A stretch of 64,000 nt of DNA from Arthrobacter hankyongi (GTDB lineage: Bacteria; Actinomycetota; Actinomycetes; Actinomycetales; Micrococcaceae), in contig NZ_JAKLTQ010000004.1 of the NCBI RefSeq assembly GCF_022012395.1, positions 124,001 through 188,000 of the forward strand. Direction: 5' to 3'. This document shows, piece by piece, positions 50,491-60,325 of the stretch; position 1 is the stretch's first letter; every line of letters begins with the position of its first letter. The notes under the pieces were generated by a model, which did no database searches, was not told the origin of the DNA, and worked only from the letters and a program-made list of their open reading frames with translations. The position numbers were made by a program, and so were the translations under genes.

Positions 50491-51933
50491 TCAGGCCGTG
50501 GAGGTGACCCCGGCCCGCAGCGCGTCGGCCTCGACCCAGGACTGCGGGCCGGCGGCGAAGGCACCCCGGTAGGCGGCAGCCGGATGGCGCTCATTGAGGT
50601 GGTCGGAGCCGAACAGCTTCCTGCGCAGGGTGCCCTCGGCATACTCGGTCTGGGCCAGGCCGCGCTCACGCAGTACCGGCAGGACCTTGTCCGCGAATTC
50701 CTCGAAGGAACCGGGGATGACCCAGTTGATGACATTGATGCCATCGACGCCGGCGTCCTGCCATTCCTCCAGCTTGTCGGCGATCTGCTCGGGGGTGCCG
50801 ACCACCCGCGAGTTCTGCGCCTGCAGGTAGGCGAGGTCCGCCACTACCGGCTCACGGTCGGTAATGTGTTTGGACACCCACTCGGTGAAGCCCTTCATGG
50901 TGTTGGTGTCCACGGCCGCGAGCGGGGTGTCCGGCGGGTAGACGCGTCCGGTCTTGTCCACGATCGCGGCGTGGGCGAGGTAGCCGTCCACGCTGACGTA
51001 CTCGTCGTAGTACTTGGCCTTGGCCCGGGCCTCCTCCTCGGTGTCACCGATGATGAAGGACAGCCCGGGGAAGAACTTGATATCTTCGGGCCGGCGTCCG
51101 GCCTCAACCGCGAGCCGGCGGGTGTCCGCGATCAGTTCACGGGCGACGGCGGGGCTTGGGGCGATGATGAAGACCGCCTCGGCGTTGCGTGCGGCAAAGG
51201 CGCGGCCGGAGGCGGAGGAGCCGGCCTGGAACAACAGTGGAGTCCGCTGCGGGCTCGGGGAAGGCAGGTGCGGGCCCTCGACGCGGTAGCGCGGGCCCTC
51301 GTGGTAGATCTTGTGGATCCTGGACGGGTCGGAGAAGCGGCCGTTCTCCTTATCCTTCAGCAGTGCGCCCTCGTCCCAGGACCCTTCCCAGAGCTTGAAA
51401 GTGACGTCCACGTACTCGTCCGCCCAGCGGTACCGTTCGGCGTGGTCCGTCAGCGCGTCCAGACCGTAATTGCGTGCCCCGTTGTCCTGCACGCCGGTGA
51501 CGATGTTCCAGGCGATGCGTCCGCCGGAGATGTGGTCCAGGGTGGACAGCTGCCGGGCGAAGTTGAACGGATGGTTCTGCACCACGTTCGAGGTGGTGGC
51601 CAACCCGATGTGCTTGGTCTTCACCGCGAGGGCTCCAAGCAACACGGTTGGATCATTCGACGGGATCTGCAGGCCTTCGTTGACGTACACGTCGAAGTCG
51701 GCGTCCGCATCCCCGTACAGGCCGGAGACGTCCGCGAAGAACATGGCGTCGAACTTCGCCGCCTCGAGCTTCTGCGCCAGGTCGATCCAGGTGTTCACGT
51801 CATTGAATTCGGTCTGCCCGGCATCCGGCCGCCGCCACTGGCCGTGGTGGATGTGGCTGGAGGTGTTCATGACGAAGGCGTTGAAATGAAGAGGCTTGCG
51901 CCGGCCGGCGTCGTTGGACGGGTTCTGGGACAT
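50491..51933 (-). CDS. LLM-class flavin-dependent monooxygenase (NtaA/SnaA/DszA-type)
   Basis: A 480-residue bacterial-luciferase-like monooxygenase that uses reduced FMN. LHFNAFVMNTSSHIHHGQWR opens it; KFDAMFFADVSGLYG, NHPFNFARQLSTLDHISGGRIAWNIVTG and SPSPQRTPLLFQAGSS are typical of the NtaA/DszA group, which oxidise chelating agents, sulfones or pristinamycin. ATG 51933 with AGGAG six bases upstream. It is divergent from the ABC importer operon and clearly paralogous to the LLM gene at 57644. Confidence 0.9.
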   Translation of the reverse strand: MSQNPSNDAGRRKPLHFNAFVMNTSSHIHHGQWRRPDAGQTEFNDVNTWIDLAQKLEAAKFDAMFFADVSGLYGDADADFDVYVNEGLQIPSNDPTVLLGALAVKTKHIGLATTSNVVQNHPFNFARQLSTLDHISGGRIAWNIVTGVQDNGARNYGLDALTDHAERYRWADEYVDVTFKLWEGSWDEGALLKDKENGRFSDPSRIHKIYHEGPRYRVEGPHLPSPSPQRTPLLFQAGSSASGRAFAARNAEAVFIIAPSPAVARELIADTRRLAVEAGRRPEDIKFFPGLSFIIGDTEEEARAKAKYYDEYVSVDGYLAHAAIVDKTGRVYPPDTPLAAVDTNTMKGFTEWVSKHITDREPVVADLAYLQAQNSRVVGTPEQIADKLEEWQDAGVDGINVINWVIPGSFEEFADKVLPVLRERGLAQTEYAEGTLRRKLFGSDHLNERHPAAAYRGAFAAGPQSWVEADALRAGVTSTA

Positions 51934-52228
51934 TGCTGCTCCTACCTTGTTCGGTGCTGGTTGCCCTGATCGTGGCACCGTGCCGGAAGCCCCGGCCAGC
52001 GGAGTTGAGCCGCGCGACTGCGTGTTGCCCTGTGTTGCCAATTACGTCTCCGGCAGCCGCCTTGGGTCCTTGGTTTACGTCCGGCGACCGGTCCGGTCCT
52101 TGTGTGACAGGTTTCTGGCATCGGCGCCGGCCGGCGGACAACACTGTGTTCGAGCCGCAATGTGCCGGCTATGGAGGCAACTGCCCCAGGACTTATCCCA
52201 GCCGCAATACTTCACCAAGGAGCACCCC
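51934..52228. promoter_or_regulatory. Divergent intergenic region between LLM monooxygenase and ABC importer operons
   Basis: This 295-bp stretch must hold both promoters. The only clear pattern is a tandem repeat GTTGCC-CTGT-GTTGCC near 52023-52038. No palindrome or riboswitch-like structure was recognised, and no gene fits the stretch. Confidence 0.4.
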
Positions 52229-53935
52229 GTGGAAAACCGCCAGCCGGCGTACCAGCCGCCCGCCGATTCAACGTTCCGCCGTCGAGGACGGCACCGGACC
52301 GCCGCCGTGCGGACCGCCTTGGCTGGTTCGGCCTCCGTGCTGGCCCTGCTACTGGCCGGCTGCGGCGCGGGAGCGGGTGTTGCCGGAGCCGGCGAAGGCA
52401 GCGGGGAGAAGGTGGAAGGCGGTACCCTCCGGTACGCCCACCTGCAGGAACCGCCTTGCATCTACGGCGGCTGGGTCCAGCAGGCCTTCCTGTCCCGGCA
52501 GGTGCTTGACTCGCTGGTTTCGCAGACCGACGACGGCAAGATCGTTCCGTGGCTGGCCAAGTCCTGGAGCGTCAGCGATGACCAGAAGACCTGGACCTTC
52601 AAGCTCAAGGACGGCGTGAAGTTCACCGATGGCACGCCGGTGGACGCCAAGGCCATCGCGGACAACTTCGACTACTGGGCCGCCGGCGGCAACGGCACGG
52701 TGCAGGCGCACATCGGCGAATACTACAAGTCCGCGAAGGCAGTCGATGCCGGGACGGTCGAGATCGCGCTGAAGGCGCCATTTACCCCGCTGCTTTCGGC
52801 GCTGAGCCAGGGCTACTTCGGCATCCAGTCCCCGACGGCGCTGAAGGAGCGCACGGACCAGCAGAACTGCGAGGCACCGATCGGTTCCGGCCCGTTCACC
52901 GTCGGGGCGTGGAAGCGCGGCGAATCCGTGACGTTCGAGAAGAACCCGGCTTACAACTCCGCCCCGGAAAACGCCAGGCACCAGGGCCCGGCCTACGTGG
53001 ACAACATCGTCTGGTCCTTCGTCCAGGACAACACCTCCCGCTTCGGCTCGCTGGCCAGCGGGGAGTCCGACGCGATCGGCGAGGTGCCGACCGTGGACTT
53101 CGAGGCGGCCAAGTCCCAGTACCAGGTGCAGCAGTACATCACGCCCGGCCGTCCGGTGACGCTGTCCCTGAATACGGTCAAGGGCCCCTTCACCGACAAG
53201 CTGGTCCGCCAGGCGTTCGCCTACAGTGCCGACCGCAAGGCGGCAGTGGATTCGGCCTTCCTCGGTGTGGTGCCCTTCGAAGGCAACGGCACGGTCAGCC
53301 AGAGCACGCCGGGCTACAACAAGGACGTGGTGGACGACTACCCGTTCGACCAGGCCAAGGCGAACGAACTGCTGGACAAGGCCGGCTGGACCGAGCGCAA
53401 TGCCGACGGCGTCCGGGTCAAGGACGGCAAGGAGCTGACGATCGACCTGGTCTTCGGGCTGAACTCGATCGTCACCACCGAAGGCGCCACCGCGCTGCAG
53501 AACCTCCAGGAACAGGTCAAGCCCGTCGGCTTCAAGGTGAATCTGGTGCCCGTCACGCAGGCGGACCTCTTCTCCGGCGCCTATTCGACCCCGGACAAGT
53601 ACGATGCGACGCTGGGCTACTGGACCAGCCCGCACGCGGGCATCCTCTACATCAACTTCCGGCAGAACACCAAGGCAAAGCCCAACTACGCGAACACCAC
53701 GTTCTACAACAACGCGGCGATCGAGAAGACCATCCTGAAGGCGAATTCGGCCAAGACCACCGAGGAAGCCAATAAGTACTACGCCCAGGCGCAGCAGGCG
53801 CTCAGCGACGAGGCGGTGGCTGTGGGCCTGTACACGCAGACCTCCTCGCTGGCCGTCCAGCCCAAGCTCAAGGACGTCTGGCTCGAGGCCTCGCAGGGCG
53901 AGCCGGTCTTCCACGACGCCTACTTCACGAAGTGA
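52229..53935 (+). CDS. ABC transporter solute-binding lipoprotein, peptide/nickel type (SBP_bac_5)
   Basis: A 568-residue binding protein. A long basic N-terminus leads to a lipoprotein signal LALLLAGC (Cys 49), and the mature part has GGTLRYAHLQEPP, VPWLAKSWSVSDDQKTWTFKLKDGVKFTDGTPVDA and other blocks of the DppA/OppA family. GTG start at 52229 with AAGGAG five bases upstream. It is the receptor for the permeases and fused ATPase encoded next. The ligand is probably the molecule oxidised by the LLM enzymes, not necessarily a peptide. Confidence 0.9.
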   Translation: MENRQPAYQPPADSTFRRRGRHRTAAVRTALAGSASVLALLLAGCGAGAGVAGAGEGSGEKVEGGTLRYAHLQEPPCIYGGWVQQAFLSRQVLDSLVSQTDDGKIVPWLAKSWSVSDDQKTWTFKLKDGVKFTDGTPVDAKAIADNFDYWAAGGNGTVQAHIGEYYKSAKAVDAGTVEIALKAPFTPLLSALSQGYFGIQSPTALKERTDQQNCEAPIGSGPFTVGAWKRGESVTFEKNPAYNSAPENARHQGPAYVDNIVWSFVQDNTSRFGSLASGESDAIGEVPTVDFEAAKSQYQVQQYITPGRPVTLSLNTVKGPFTDKLVRQAFAYSADRKAAVDSAFLGVVPFEGNGTVSQSTPGYNKDVVDDYPFDQAKANELLDKAGWTERNADGVRVKDGKELTIDLVFGLNSIVTTEGATALQNLQEQVKPVGFKVNLVPVTQADLFSGAYSTPDKYDATLGYWTSPHAGILYINFRQNTKAKPNYANTTFYNNAAIEKTILKANSAKTTEEANKYYAQAQQALSDEAVAVGLYTQTSSLAVQPKLKDVWLEASQGEPVFHDAYFTK

Positions 53936-53941
53936 TGACCC

Positions 53942-55033
53942 ATGGGCACCGTGGACACCAGCCCCGGGACGGGGCAAGAAACCAAGCAAGAAACTGAGAA
54001 CGACGGCGGTTCCTCCGCCAGTGCCCGCGGCACCGGCCCAGATGCCCGGCAACGCCGGGGCGCCTCGCGCCGGGCGGACAAGCTGCCGGCCTCGCCCGGA
54101 TTGCGCCGGGCCGGCGGCCGCCTGCTGACCGCCCTCGGGGTGGTCTGGGCCGCGGCCACCTTCACCTTCCTGATCCAGGCCCTGCTGCCCGGGGACCGGG
54201 CGACCCTGCTGCTGAACCAGCTCACCGGCCAGGTCCAGGAACGCACCGCCGAGGAACTGGCACCGATCAATGCGCAGTACGGGTTCGACGACCCGCTGAT
54301 CGTGCAGTACCTGCGCTTCCTCGGGGATCTGGCCACCGGGAACCTGGGCGAGTCCTACCAGCTGCACAAGCCGGTTGCCTCGGTGATTGCGGACCAGATC
54401 GGACCGACCATCCTGCTGACCGTCGCCTCCCTGATCGTGGCCTGGCTGATCTCGGTGGTGGTGATCGTGGGCACGGCGAAGCGGAGCCGGCCGGTTTCCG
54501 CACTGGCCTCGGGATTGGAAGCGGTGGCGGCGGGACTGCCGCAGTACTGGCTCGGGGTCATCCTGCTGGTGGTCTTCGCCCTGAACCTCGGACTCTTCCC
54601 GGTGGTCGGCGGCACGGGCTTTGCCGGTCTGGTCCTGCCGGCGCTGACCCTGGGTATTCCGCTTGCGGGCTTCCTGGGCCAGGTGACCCGCACCGAGTTC
54701 GAGAAGGCCATGGACCAGCCGTTCGCGCTCTCCGCCCGGATGCGCGGCATGGGGGATACGGGCGTACGGGTGCGCCACGTGCTGCGCCATTCCGTCCTGC
54801 CGGGAGTGACGCTCTCCGGCTGGGCCCTGGGCTCGCTCTTCTCCGGTGCGGTGATCGCCGAGAGCATCTTCAGTAGGCCGGGCCTGGGCAAGATCCTGGT
54901 CACCGCCGTCAATTCCCGCGATCTGCCGGTGGTCTGCGGCATCGTCATCCTGGTCGCGGCCATCTATGTCGTTGCGAACCTGCTGGTTGACCTCGCCTAC
55001 ACGCTGATCGATCCGAGGCTGAAGAACTCATGA
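53942..55033 (+). CDS. ABC transporter permease (DppB/OppB family)
   Basis: A 363-residue membrane protein with six helices after a ~50-residue polar N-terminal tail. Typical elements are TFTFLIQALLPGD, YGFDDPLIVQYLRFLGDLATGNLGESY, the EAA loop LSARMRGMGDTGVRVRHVLRHSVLP and the PGLGKILVTAVNSRDLPV end. It starts 6 bp after the binding protein gene and overlaps the next permease by 4 bases. Confidence 0.92.
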   Translation: MGTVDTSPGTGQETKQETENDGGSSASARGTGPDARQRRGASRRADKLPASPGLRRAGGRLLTALGVVWAAATFTFLIQALLPGDRATLLLNQLTGQVQERTAEELAPINAQYGFDDPLIVQYLRFLGDLATGNLGESYQLHKPVASVIADQIGPTILLTVASLIVAWLISVVVIVGTAKRSRPVSALASGLEAVAAGLPQYWLGVILLVVFALNLGLFPVVGGTGFAGLVLPALTLGIPLAGFLGQVTRTEFEKAMDQPFALSARMRGMGDTGVRVRHVLRHSVLPGVTLSGWALGSLFSGAVIAESIFSRPGLGKILVTAVNSRDLPVVCGIVILVAAIYVVANLLVDLAYTLIDPRLKNS

Positions 55034-55914
55034 CCACTACTACGCTGACTCCGAAGACAAATCCGGCATCCGGGCCGCAGGCCCGCACCTCGCCGGCCGC
55101 CTGGCTGCGCGCGGTGCCGCTGGCACCGGCCGTCTCCGCCGCCGTCGTCCTGTTCTTTGTGATCGCGGCCATCGCGCCGCAGTTGCTGACCCATCGGGAT
55201 CCTTTTGCCATCGACTTGGCGAATGCGCTGCAGCCGCCCGGCCTCGCGCACCCGTTCGGCACCGACCAGTCCGGCCGGGACCTCTACACCCGTGTCGTCT
55301 ACGGCGCTCGCGAATCCCTGCTGATCGGCCTGGGCGCCACCGGCCTGGCCATTGGCATCGCCGTTATCCTCGGGGTGGCCTCCGGCCTGGGCGGACGCCT
55401 GCTGGACGGGGTGGTCAGCCGCGGCCTGGAGGTGCTCTTCGCCTTCCCGGTGCTGCTGCTGGCCATGCTGTTCGTGACCATCTACGGACCCAGCGTCACC
55501 ACCCAGATTGTCGCCGTCGGCCTGGGCACCGCCCCCGGCTACGCCCGGATGATCCGCGGCCAGGTGCTGGCCGTGCGCCATTCCGGCTATGTCGAAGCGG
55601 CGCATGCGCTCGGCCATAGCCGCTGGACGGTACTGCGCCAGCATGTGTTCCCGAATGCGATGCGGCCGCTGGTCGCCGTCGTCACGCTCGGCATCGGCCA
55701 GTCCATTGTCTGGGCCTCGGGACTGGCATTCCTCGGTCTGGGCGTCGCACCGCCGTCGCCGGAATGGGGTGCCCTGCTGGACGCCGGCCGCATGTTCATT
55801 ACCCGGGCCTGGTGGCTCGAGGTGATGCCCGGCCTGGCCATCGTCGCCATTGCCCTGGCGGCGACCTCGCTGGGCCATTTCATCCAGAAGAAGCTCGAAG
55901 GAGCGCAGTCATGA
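55030..55914 (+). CDS. ABC transporter permease (DppC/OppC family)
   Basis: A 294-residue permease with six helices. LTHRDPFAIDL, HPFGTDQSGRDLYTRVVYGARESL and the EAA loop VEAAHALGHSRWTVLRQHVFPNAMRPL are the family hallmarks. The ATG overlaps the preceding TGA, and the ATPase gene overlaps its stop by 4 bases, so the unit is tightly coupled. Confidence 0.92.
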   Translation: MTTTTLTPKTNPASGPQARTSPAAWLRAVPLAPAVSAAVVLFFVIAAIAPQLLTHRDPFAIDLANALQPPGLAHPFGTDQSGRDLYTRVVYGARESLLIGLGATGLAIGIAVILGVASGLGGRLLDGVVSRGLEVLFAFPVLLLAMLFVTIYGPSVTTQIVAVGLGTAPGYARMIRGQVLAVRHSGYVEAAHALGHSRWTVLRQHVFPNAMRPLVAVVTLGIGQSIVWASGLAFLGLGVAPPSPEWGALLDAGRMFITRAWWLEVMPGLAIVAIALAATSLGHFIQKKLEGAQS

Positions 55915-57647
55915 CCGCCACCCTCGAACACCCGTCCGCCGCAGCGACAGCCACCCGGCAGTTGCTCAATGTACGGAACCTGAATGTCTCCTTCACCGCC
56001 GGCCGCGGCCGGCCTGGCGCGCCGAACACCCAGCGGTACCATGTCGTCAAGGACGTATCGCTCAGCCTGGCCGCCGGCGAGTGCCTGGCCATCGTGGGCG
56101 AATCCGGTTCGGGCAAGTCGGTGACCGCGCGCACCCTGGTGGGCCTGCCGGGCGGCACCGCCCGGGTGCAGGCGGACGCCCTGGAACTGGCCGGGCACCA
56201 GGTGGCCGAGCTGGGGGAACGGCAGTGGCGGCAGCTGCGCGGCAGGGAAATCGGCTTCGTCCTGCAGGACGCCCTGGTCTCGCTGGACCCGCTGCGGCCG
56301 GTAGGCAGGGAAATCGAGGAGGCGCTGCGGCTGCATGGCTGGGGCAACCGGCGCAGCCGCGCGGCAAAGGCCGTGGAGCTGCTGGCCAGCGTGGGGGTGC
56401 CGAACCCGGAAATCCGGGCCCGGCAGCGTCCGGATGAACTGTCCGGCGGCCTGCGCCAGCGTGCCCTGATCGCCTCGGCGATCGCGCTCGATCCGAAGCT
56501 GGTCATCGCGGACGAGCCGACGACGGCACTGGACGTGACCGTACAGGCGCAGATCCTTCAGCTGCTGGCCGGCATGAAGGACCGCGGTACCGGCATCGTC
56601 CTGATCAGCCACGACCTGTCCGTCGTGGCCACCCTGGCGGACCAGGTGGCGGTCATGCAGGGTGGGGCGATCGTCGAGCAGGGACCGGCACGCCGGGTGC
56701 TGCAGGACCCGCAGCACGAATACACCCAGGCGCTGCTGGACGCGGTCCCGTCCGCGCACACGAAGGGCACCCCGCTGTCCAAGGACGGACGGGCCCGGAT
56801 CACCGCGACCAGCCGCCGCATCCGCACCGAACGTCCGGCCGAGGCCCCGCCGGTGCTGCAGGCCGAGGGGCTCACCAAGAGCTATAAGGGACCCGACGGC
56901 GTGCAACGCACCGTGGTCCGGGACGTCTCCTTCGAACTTGGCGTGGGCGAAACGCTGGGCATCGTGGGCGAATCCGGATCGGGCAAGAGCACCACCGCCA
57001 GGATGGCCCTGGCCATGCTCGAGCCGGACGCCGGACGGGTGCTGCTCGACGGCGGGGCCTGGACCGGGATTTCGACGGCGGCAAGGCGTTCCCGGCGGCG
57101 CCTGGTGACCGTGGTCTACCAGGACCCGCTGAGCTCCTTCGATCCGCGCTGGAACGCCGAGCGGATCCTGCTCGATGCCATCTCCCGCACCGACTTTCCG
57201 ACCGAGGCCGAGCGGACCGCCCGCGCGGCGGAACTGGCCGGGCAGGTGGGGCTGCAGACCGAACATTTGGCCAAGCATCCGCTGCAGCTTTCCGGCGGAC
57301 AGCGGCAGCGGCTCGCGATTGCCCGCGCGCTGGCTCCGGAGCCGGAGGTGATCGTGCTGGACGAGGCCGTCTCCGCCCTGGACGTGTCCGTCCAGGCCCA
57401 GGTCCTGGACCTGCTCTCGGACCTGCAGCAGGAACTGGGGCTGAGCTACCTTTTCATCTCCCACGACCTGGGCGTCATCCACCACATGAGCGACCGGGTA
57501 CTGGTGATGAAGGACGGCCTGGCCGTGGAGCAGGGCAGCGCAGACCAGATCTTCAACAGCCCGCGGCAGCCCTATACCCGCGAGCTGCTCGCGTCCCTGC
57601 CGCAGCTGCCGTCCGGCGCCGCTGCCACCGAAGGAGGCCTGGCATGA
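55911..57647 (+). CDS. Fused dipeptide-type ABC ATPase (DppD-DppF)
   Basis: A 578-residue protein with two nucleotide-binding domains. Each has Walker A (GESGSGKS in both), the Q loop (FVLQDALVSLDP; VYQDPLSSFDP), a signature (LSGGLRQRALIASA; LSGGQRQRLAIARA), Walker B (VIADEPTTALD; VIVLDEAVSALD) and the switch His (LISHDLS; FISHDLG). The second Walker B has EAVSALD instead of EPVSALD, a mild change. It completes the importer. Its end overlaps the LLM gene by four bases. Confidence 0.92.
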   Translation: MTATLEHPSAAATATRQLLNVRNLNVSFTAGRGRPGAPNTQRYHVVKDVSLSLAAGECLAIVGESGSGKSVTARTLVGLPGGTARVQADALELAGHQVAELGERQWRQLRGREIGFVLQDALVSLDPLRPVGREIEEALRLHGWGNRRSRAAKAVELLASVGVPNPEIRARQRPDELSGGLRQRALIASAIALDPKLVIADEPTTALDVTVQAQILQLLAGMKDRGTGIVLISHDLSVVATLADQVAVMQGGAIVEQGPARRVLQDPQHEYTQALLDAVPSAHTKGTPLSKDGRARITATSRRIRTERPAEAPPVLQAEGLTKSYKGPDGVQRTVVRDVSFELGVGETLGIVGESGSGKSTTARMALAMLEPDAGRVLLDGGAWTGISTAARRSRRRLVTVVYQDPLSSFDPRWNAERILLDAISRTDFPTEAERTARAAELAGQVGLQTEHLAKHPLQLSGGQRQRLAIARALAPEPEVIVLDEAVSALDVSVQAQVLDLLSDLQQELGLSYLFISHDLGVIHHMSDRVLVMKDGLAVEQGSADQIFNSPRQPYTRELLASLPQLPSGAAATEGGLA

Positions 57648-59032
57648 GCAAGCCCCTGTTCTTCAACGCCTTCCTGATGAACACCGGATCGCACATCCAG
57701 CACGGGCAGTGGCGGCATCCCGATGCCCGGCAGGCCGAGTTCAACGATGTCCGGCTCTGGATCGACGTCGCGAAAACGCTCGAAGAGGGCCTGTTCGACG
57801 CGATGTTCTTCGCGGACGTCTCCGGGCTGTACGGGCCGGCCGGCGGACAGTACGTGGACAACGTGCATGAGGGCCTGCAGATCCCCAGCAGCGACCCGAC
57901 CGTGCTGCTGGCCGCGCTCGCCGTCGTGACCAGGCACATCGGGCTGGCGACGACGTCGAACATGATGCAGAACCATCCGTTCAACTTCGCCCGGCAGCTG
58001 AGCACCCTGGACCACATCTCCAACGGCCGCATTGCCTGGAACATCGTCACTTCCACGCAGGAGAACGCGGCCCGGAACTTCGGCTACCGGGCCCTGACCG
58101 AACACGATGCCCGTTATGACTGGGCGGACGAGTACCTGGAGGTGGTCTACAAGCTCTGGGAAGGTTCCTGGGACGACGGCGCGCTGCTCAAGGACAAGGC
58201 GGGCGGCCGGTTTTCCGATCCGGCCAGGATCCACAAGATCCACCATGACGGAGCGCGCTACAAGGTCGAAGGTCCGCACCTGCCCTCGCCCAGCCCCCAG
58301 CGCACCCCGCTGCTGTTCCAGGCCGGCGGGTCCGAGCGGGGGATCCGGTTCGCCGCCCGGCATGCCGAATGCCAGTTCATCGTGACGCCGAACCCGGAGG
58401 TGGCGCAGGACCACATCTCCCGCACCCGCGCCCTGGCGGCCGCCACCGGGCGCGATCCGCAGGACGTGAAGTTCTTCCAGGGGCTCTCGCTGGTGATCGG
58501 CCGCGACGAGGCCGAGGTCCGGGCGAAGGAGGAGGACTACCTCAGGTACGCCTCGGTGACCGGCTTCCTGACCCACGCCTCGCTCGGCATCCTTCCGGAC
58601 GGCTCCCGGCTGCCGGACGACACGCGCCTGATCGACATCCCGAACAACGGCGGGCAGGCCCACGTGGAATGGCTGCGCCGGGCCACCCCGGACCGCGAGC
58701 CGACGCTGGCGGACCTGGCCAACGGGCGGATCCGCCGCGGCTACATCGCCGGCACCCCGGAGCAGATCGCCGACCGGCTCGGCCAGTGGCAGGCCGCCGG
58801 CGTGGACGGGATCAACGTGATCAACTGGCGGCTGCCCGGCAGCTACGAGGAATTCAACGAACTGCTGTTGCCCACCTTGCAGCGGCGCGGCCTGGCCAAG
58901 ACCGAATACGCCGAGGGCACCCTGCGGCACAAGCTCTTCGGCCGGGACCGGCTCCCGGACCGCCATCCGGGCGCCCGTTACCGCGGCGCCTTCGCCCCCG
59001 CGCTGGCCGCGACCGCCGGCCCGTCCGCCTAG
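57644..59032 (+). CDS. LLM-class flavin-dependent monooxygenase (second paralogue)
   Basis: A 462-residue luciferase-like enzyme closely matching the protein at 50491: FNAFLMNTGSHIQHGQWRHPDA, LFDAMFFADVSGLYG, NHPFNFARQLSTLDHISNGRIAWNIVTS and SPSPQRTPLLFQAGGS. Starts within the ATPase stop (ATGA) and lies 10 bp before the flavin dehydrogenase-like gene. It needs reduced FMN from a separate reductase. Two paralogues of one group in one cluster suggest sequential or alternative oxidation of related substrates. Confidence 0.9.
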   Translation: MSKPLFFNAFLMNTGSHIQHGQWRHPDARQAEFNDVRLWIDVAKTLEEGLFDAMFFADVSGLYGPAGGQYVDNVHEGLQIPSSDPTVLLAALAVVTRHIGLATTSNMMQNHPFNFARQLSTLDHISNGRIAWNIVTSTQENAARNFGYRALTEHDARYDWADEYLEVVYKLWEGSWDDGALLKDKAGGRFSDPARIHKIHHDGARYKVEGPHLPSPSPQRTPLLFQAGGSERGIRFAARHAECQFIVTPNPEVAQDHISRTRALAAATGRDPQDVKFFQGLSLVIGRDEAEVRAKEEDYLRYASVTGFLTHASLGILPDGSRLPDDTRLIDIPNNGGQAHVEWLRRATPDREPTLADLANGRIRRGYIAGTPEQIADRLGQWQAAGVDGINVINWRLPGSYEEFNELLLPTLQRRGLAKTEYAEGTLRHKLFGRDRLPDRHPGARYRGAFAPALAATAGPSA

Positions 59033-59042
59033 GAGCCCTGCC

Positions 59043-60290
59043 ATGACCATTGTTGAAACCTCTGCCGCCCCCGTGACCGACGCGGAACTGCTCGGGATCT
59101 TCCAGCCCGTTTTTGAGCGGATCCGGACCGGTGCCGTGGCCCGGGAACAGGACCGCCGGTTGCCGTTCGAGGAGATCGGCTGGCTGCGCGCAGCCGGCTT
59201 CGGCCGGCTCCGGGTGTCCCGGGAGCACGGTGGCTTCGGCGCCACCGTGGAGCAGCTGGTGCTGCTGCTGATCGGCCTCGGTGCGGCCGATTCCAACATT
59301 CCGCAGGCGCTTCGCGGCCATATCGGCTTCACCGAATACGTACTGGCCCACCCTGACCAGGAGTACCGCGACTTCTGGTTCGCCGAACTGGCCGGCGGGG
59401 CGCTGGTCGGCAATGCCGAGAGCGAGCGGACCGGCACATTCACCGAGCAGGCCACCCGCGTCGCCGAGGAAAACGGCCGCCTGCTGCTCAACGGCACCAA
59501 GTACTACACCACCGGTTCCATCTTCGCGGACTGGATCCTGGTCAGCGCAGCGGCCCCGGGCACCGGCTCCGGCGGACCGGGCCTGGTCACCGTCCAGGTC
59601 CGCGCCGACGCCGCCGGGGTGGACATCGTGGACGATTGGGACGGCTTCGGACAGCGGCTCACGGGTTCCGGCACCACCGGGTTCAGCAACGTGGAAGTCG
59701 ACCGGCGCTTCCTGCAGGCACGGTCCCTGGACTCGTTCACCCGGACCATCCAGCACGCGGTGTACCAACTGGTCCATCTGGCCGCCTTGTCAGGCATCGC
59801 CGAGGCGGCCCTGGCGGAGATTACCGGCTTTGTCCGCGGCCGGTCCCGCAACCTGTTCAATCCCACCGTGGCCCCGGCCCAGGATCCGGTTGTCCTCCAG
59901 GTGGTCGGCGAGACCTTCGGGACGGTCGAAACGGTCAAGGCCGCGGTCCTCGCCGCGGCCCGCACGGTCCAGCAGGCGAGTACGGCGCAGCTGGCCGGCA
60001 CTGCGGACGGCGGCGACTTCGCGGCGGCCGAAGCCCATGTTTACGGTGTCCAGGCCACCGTGATTGACCTGGTGCTGCGGACGGTTTCCCGCATCTTCGA
60101 AGTGGGCGGGGCCTCCGCCACTTCCACGGGCCGCCAGTTGGACCGGCTGTGGCGCAACGCCCGCACCATTTCCTCGCACAATCCGGCCATCTACCGGCAG
60201 CAGGCCGTGGGCGACTACGTGCTCAACGGCGTCGCGCCGGCAGCACGGACCCTGGAACTGCTGGGCACCGGCCCGGTGCCGCGCGGCTGA
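59043..60290 (+). CDS. Acyl-CoA-dehydrogenase-fold flavin monooxygenase (DszC/SfnC-like)
   Basis: A 415-residue protein. EEIGWLRAAGFGRLRVSREHGGFGATVEQLV, NAESERTGTFTEQAT, NGTKYYTTGSIFADWILVSA and RRLWRNART-like late segment (DRLWRNARTISSHNPAIYR) are typical of the DszC/SfnC/TnmJ-like subgroup, which oxygenates with FMNH2 rather than dehydrogenating acyl-CoA. The catalytic Glu of true acyl-CoA dehydrogenases is not apparent at the usual place. Last gene of the importer operon; probable sulfur or nitrogen scavenging. Confidence 0.88.
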   Translation: MTIVETSAAPVTDAELLGIFQPVFERIRTGAVAREQDRRLPFEEIGWLRAAGFGRLRVSREHGGFGATVEQLVLLLIGLGAADSNIPQALRGHIGFTEYVLAHPDQEYRDFWFAELAGGALVGNAESERTGTFTEQATRVAEENGRLLLNGTKYYTTGSIFADWILVSAAAPGTGSGGPGLVTVQVRADAAGVDIVDDWDGFGQRLTGSGTTGFSNVEVDRRFLQARSLDSFTRTIQHAVYQLVHLAALSGIAEAALAEITGFVRGRSRNLFNPTVAPAQDPVVLQVVGETFGTVETVKAAVLAAARTVQQASTAQLAGTADGGDFAAAEAHVYGVQATVIDLVLRTVSRIFEVGGASATSTGRQLDRLWRNARTISSHNPAIYRQQAVGDYVLNGVAPAARTLELLGTGPVPRG

Positions 60291-60325
60291 CGCCCGCACC
60301 GGACCGGCGTGATGCGCCGGGCACA

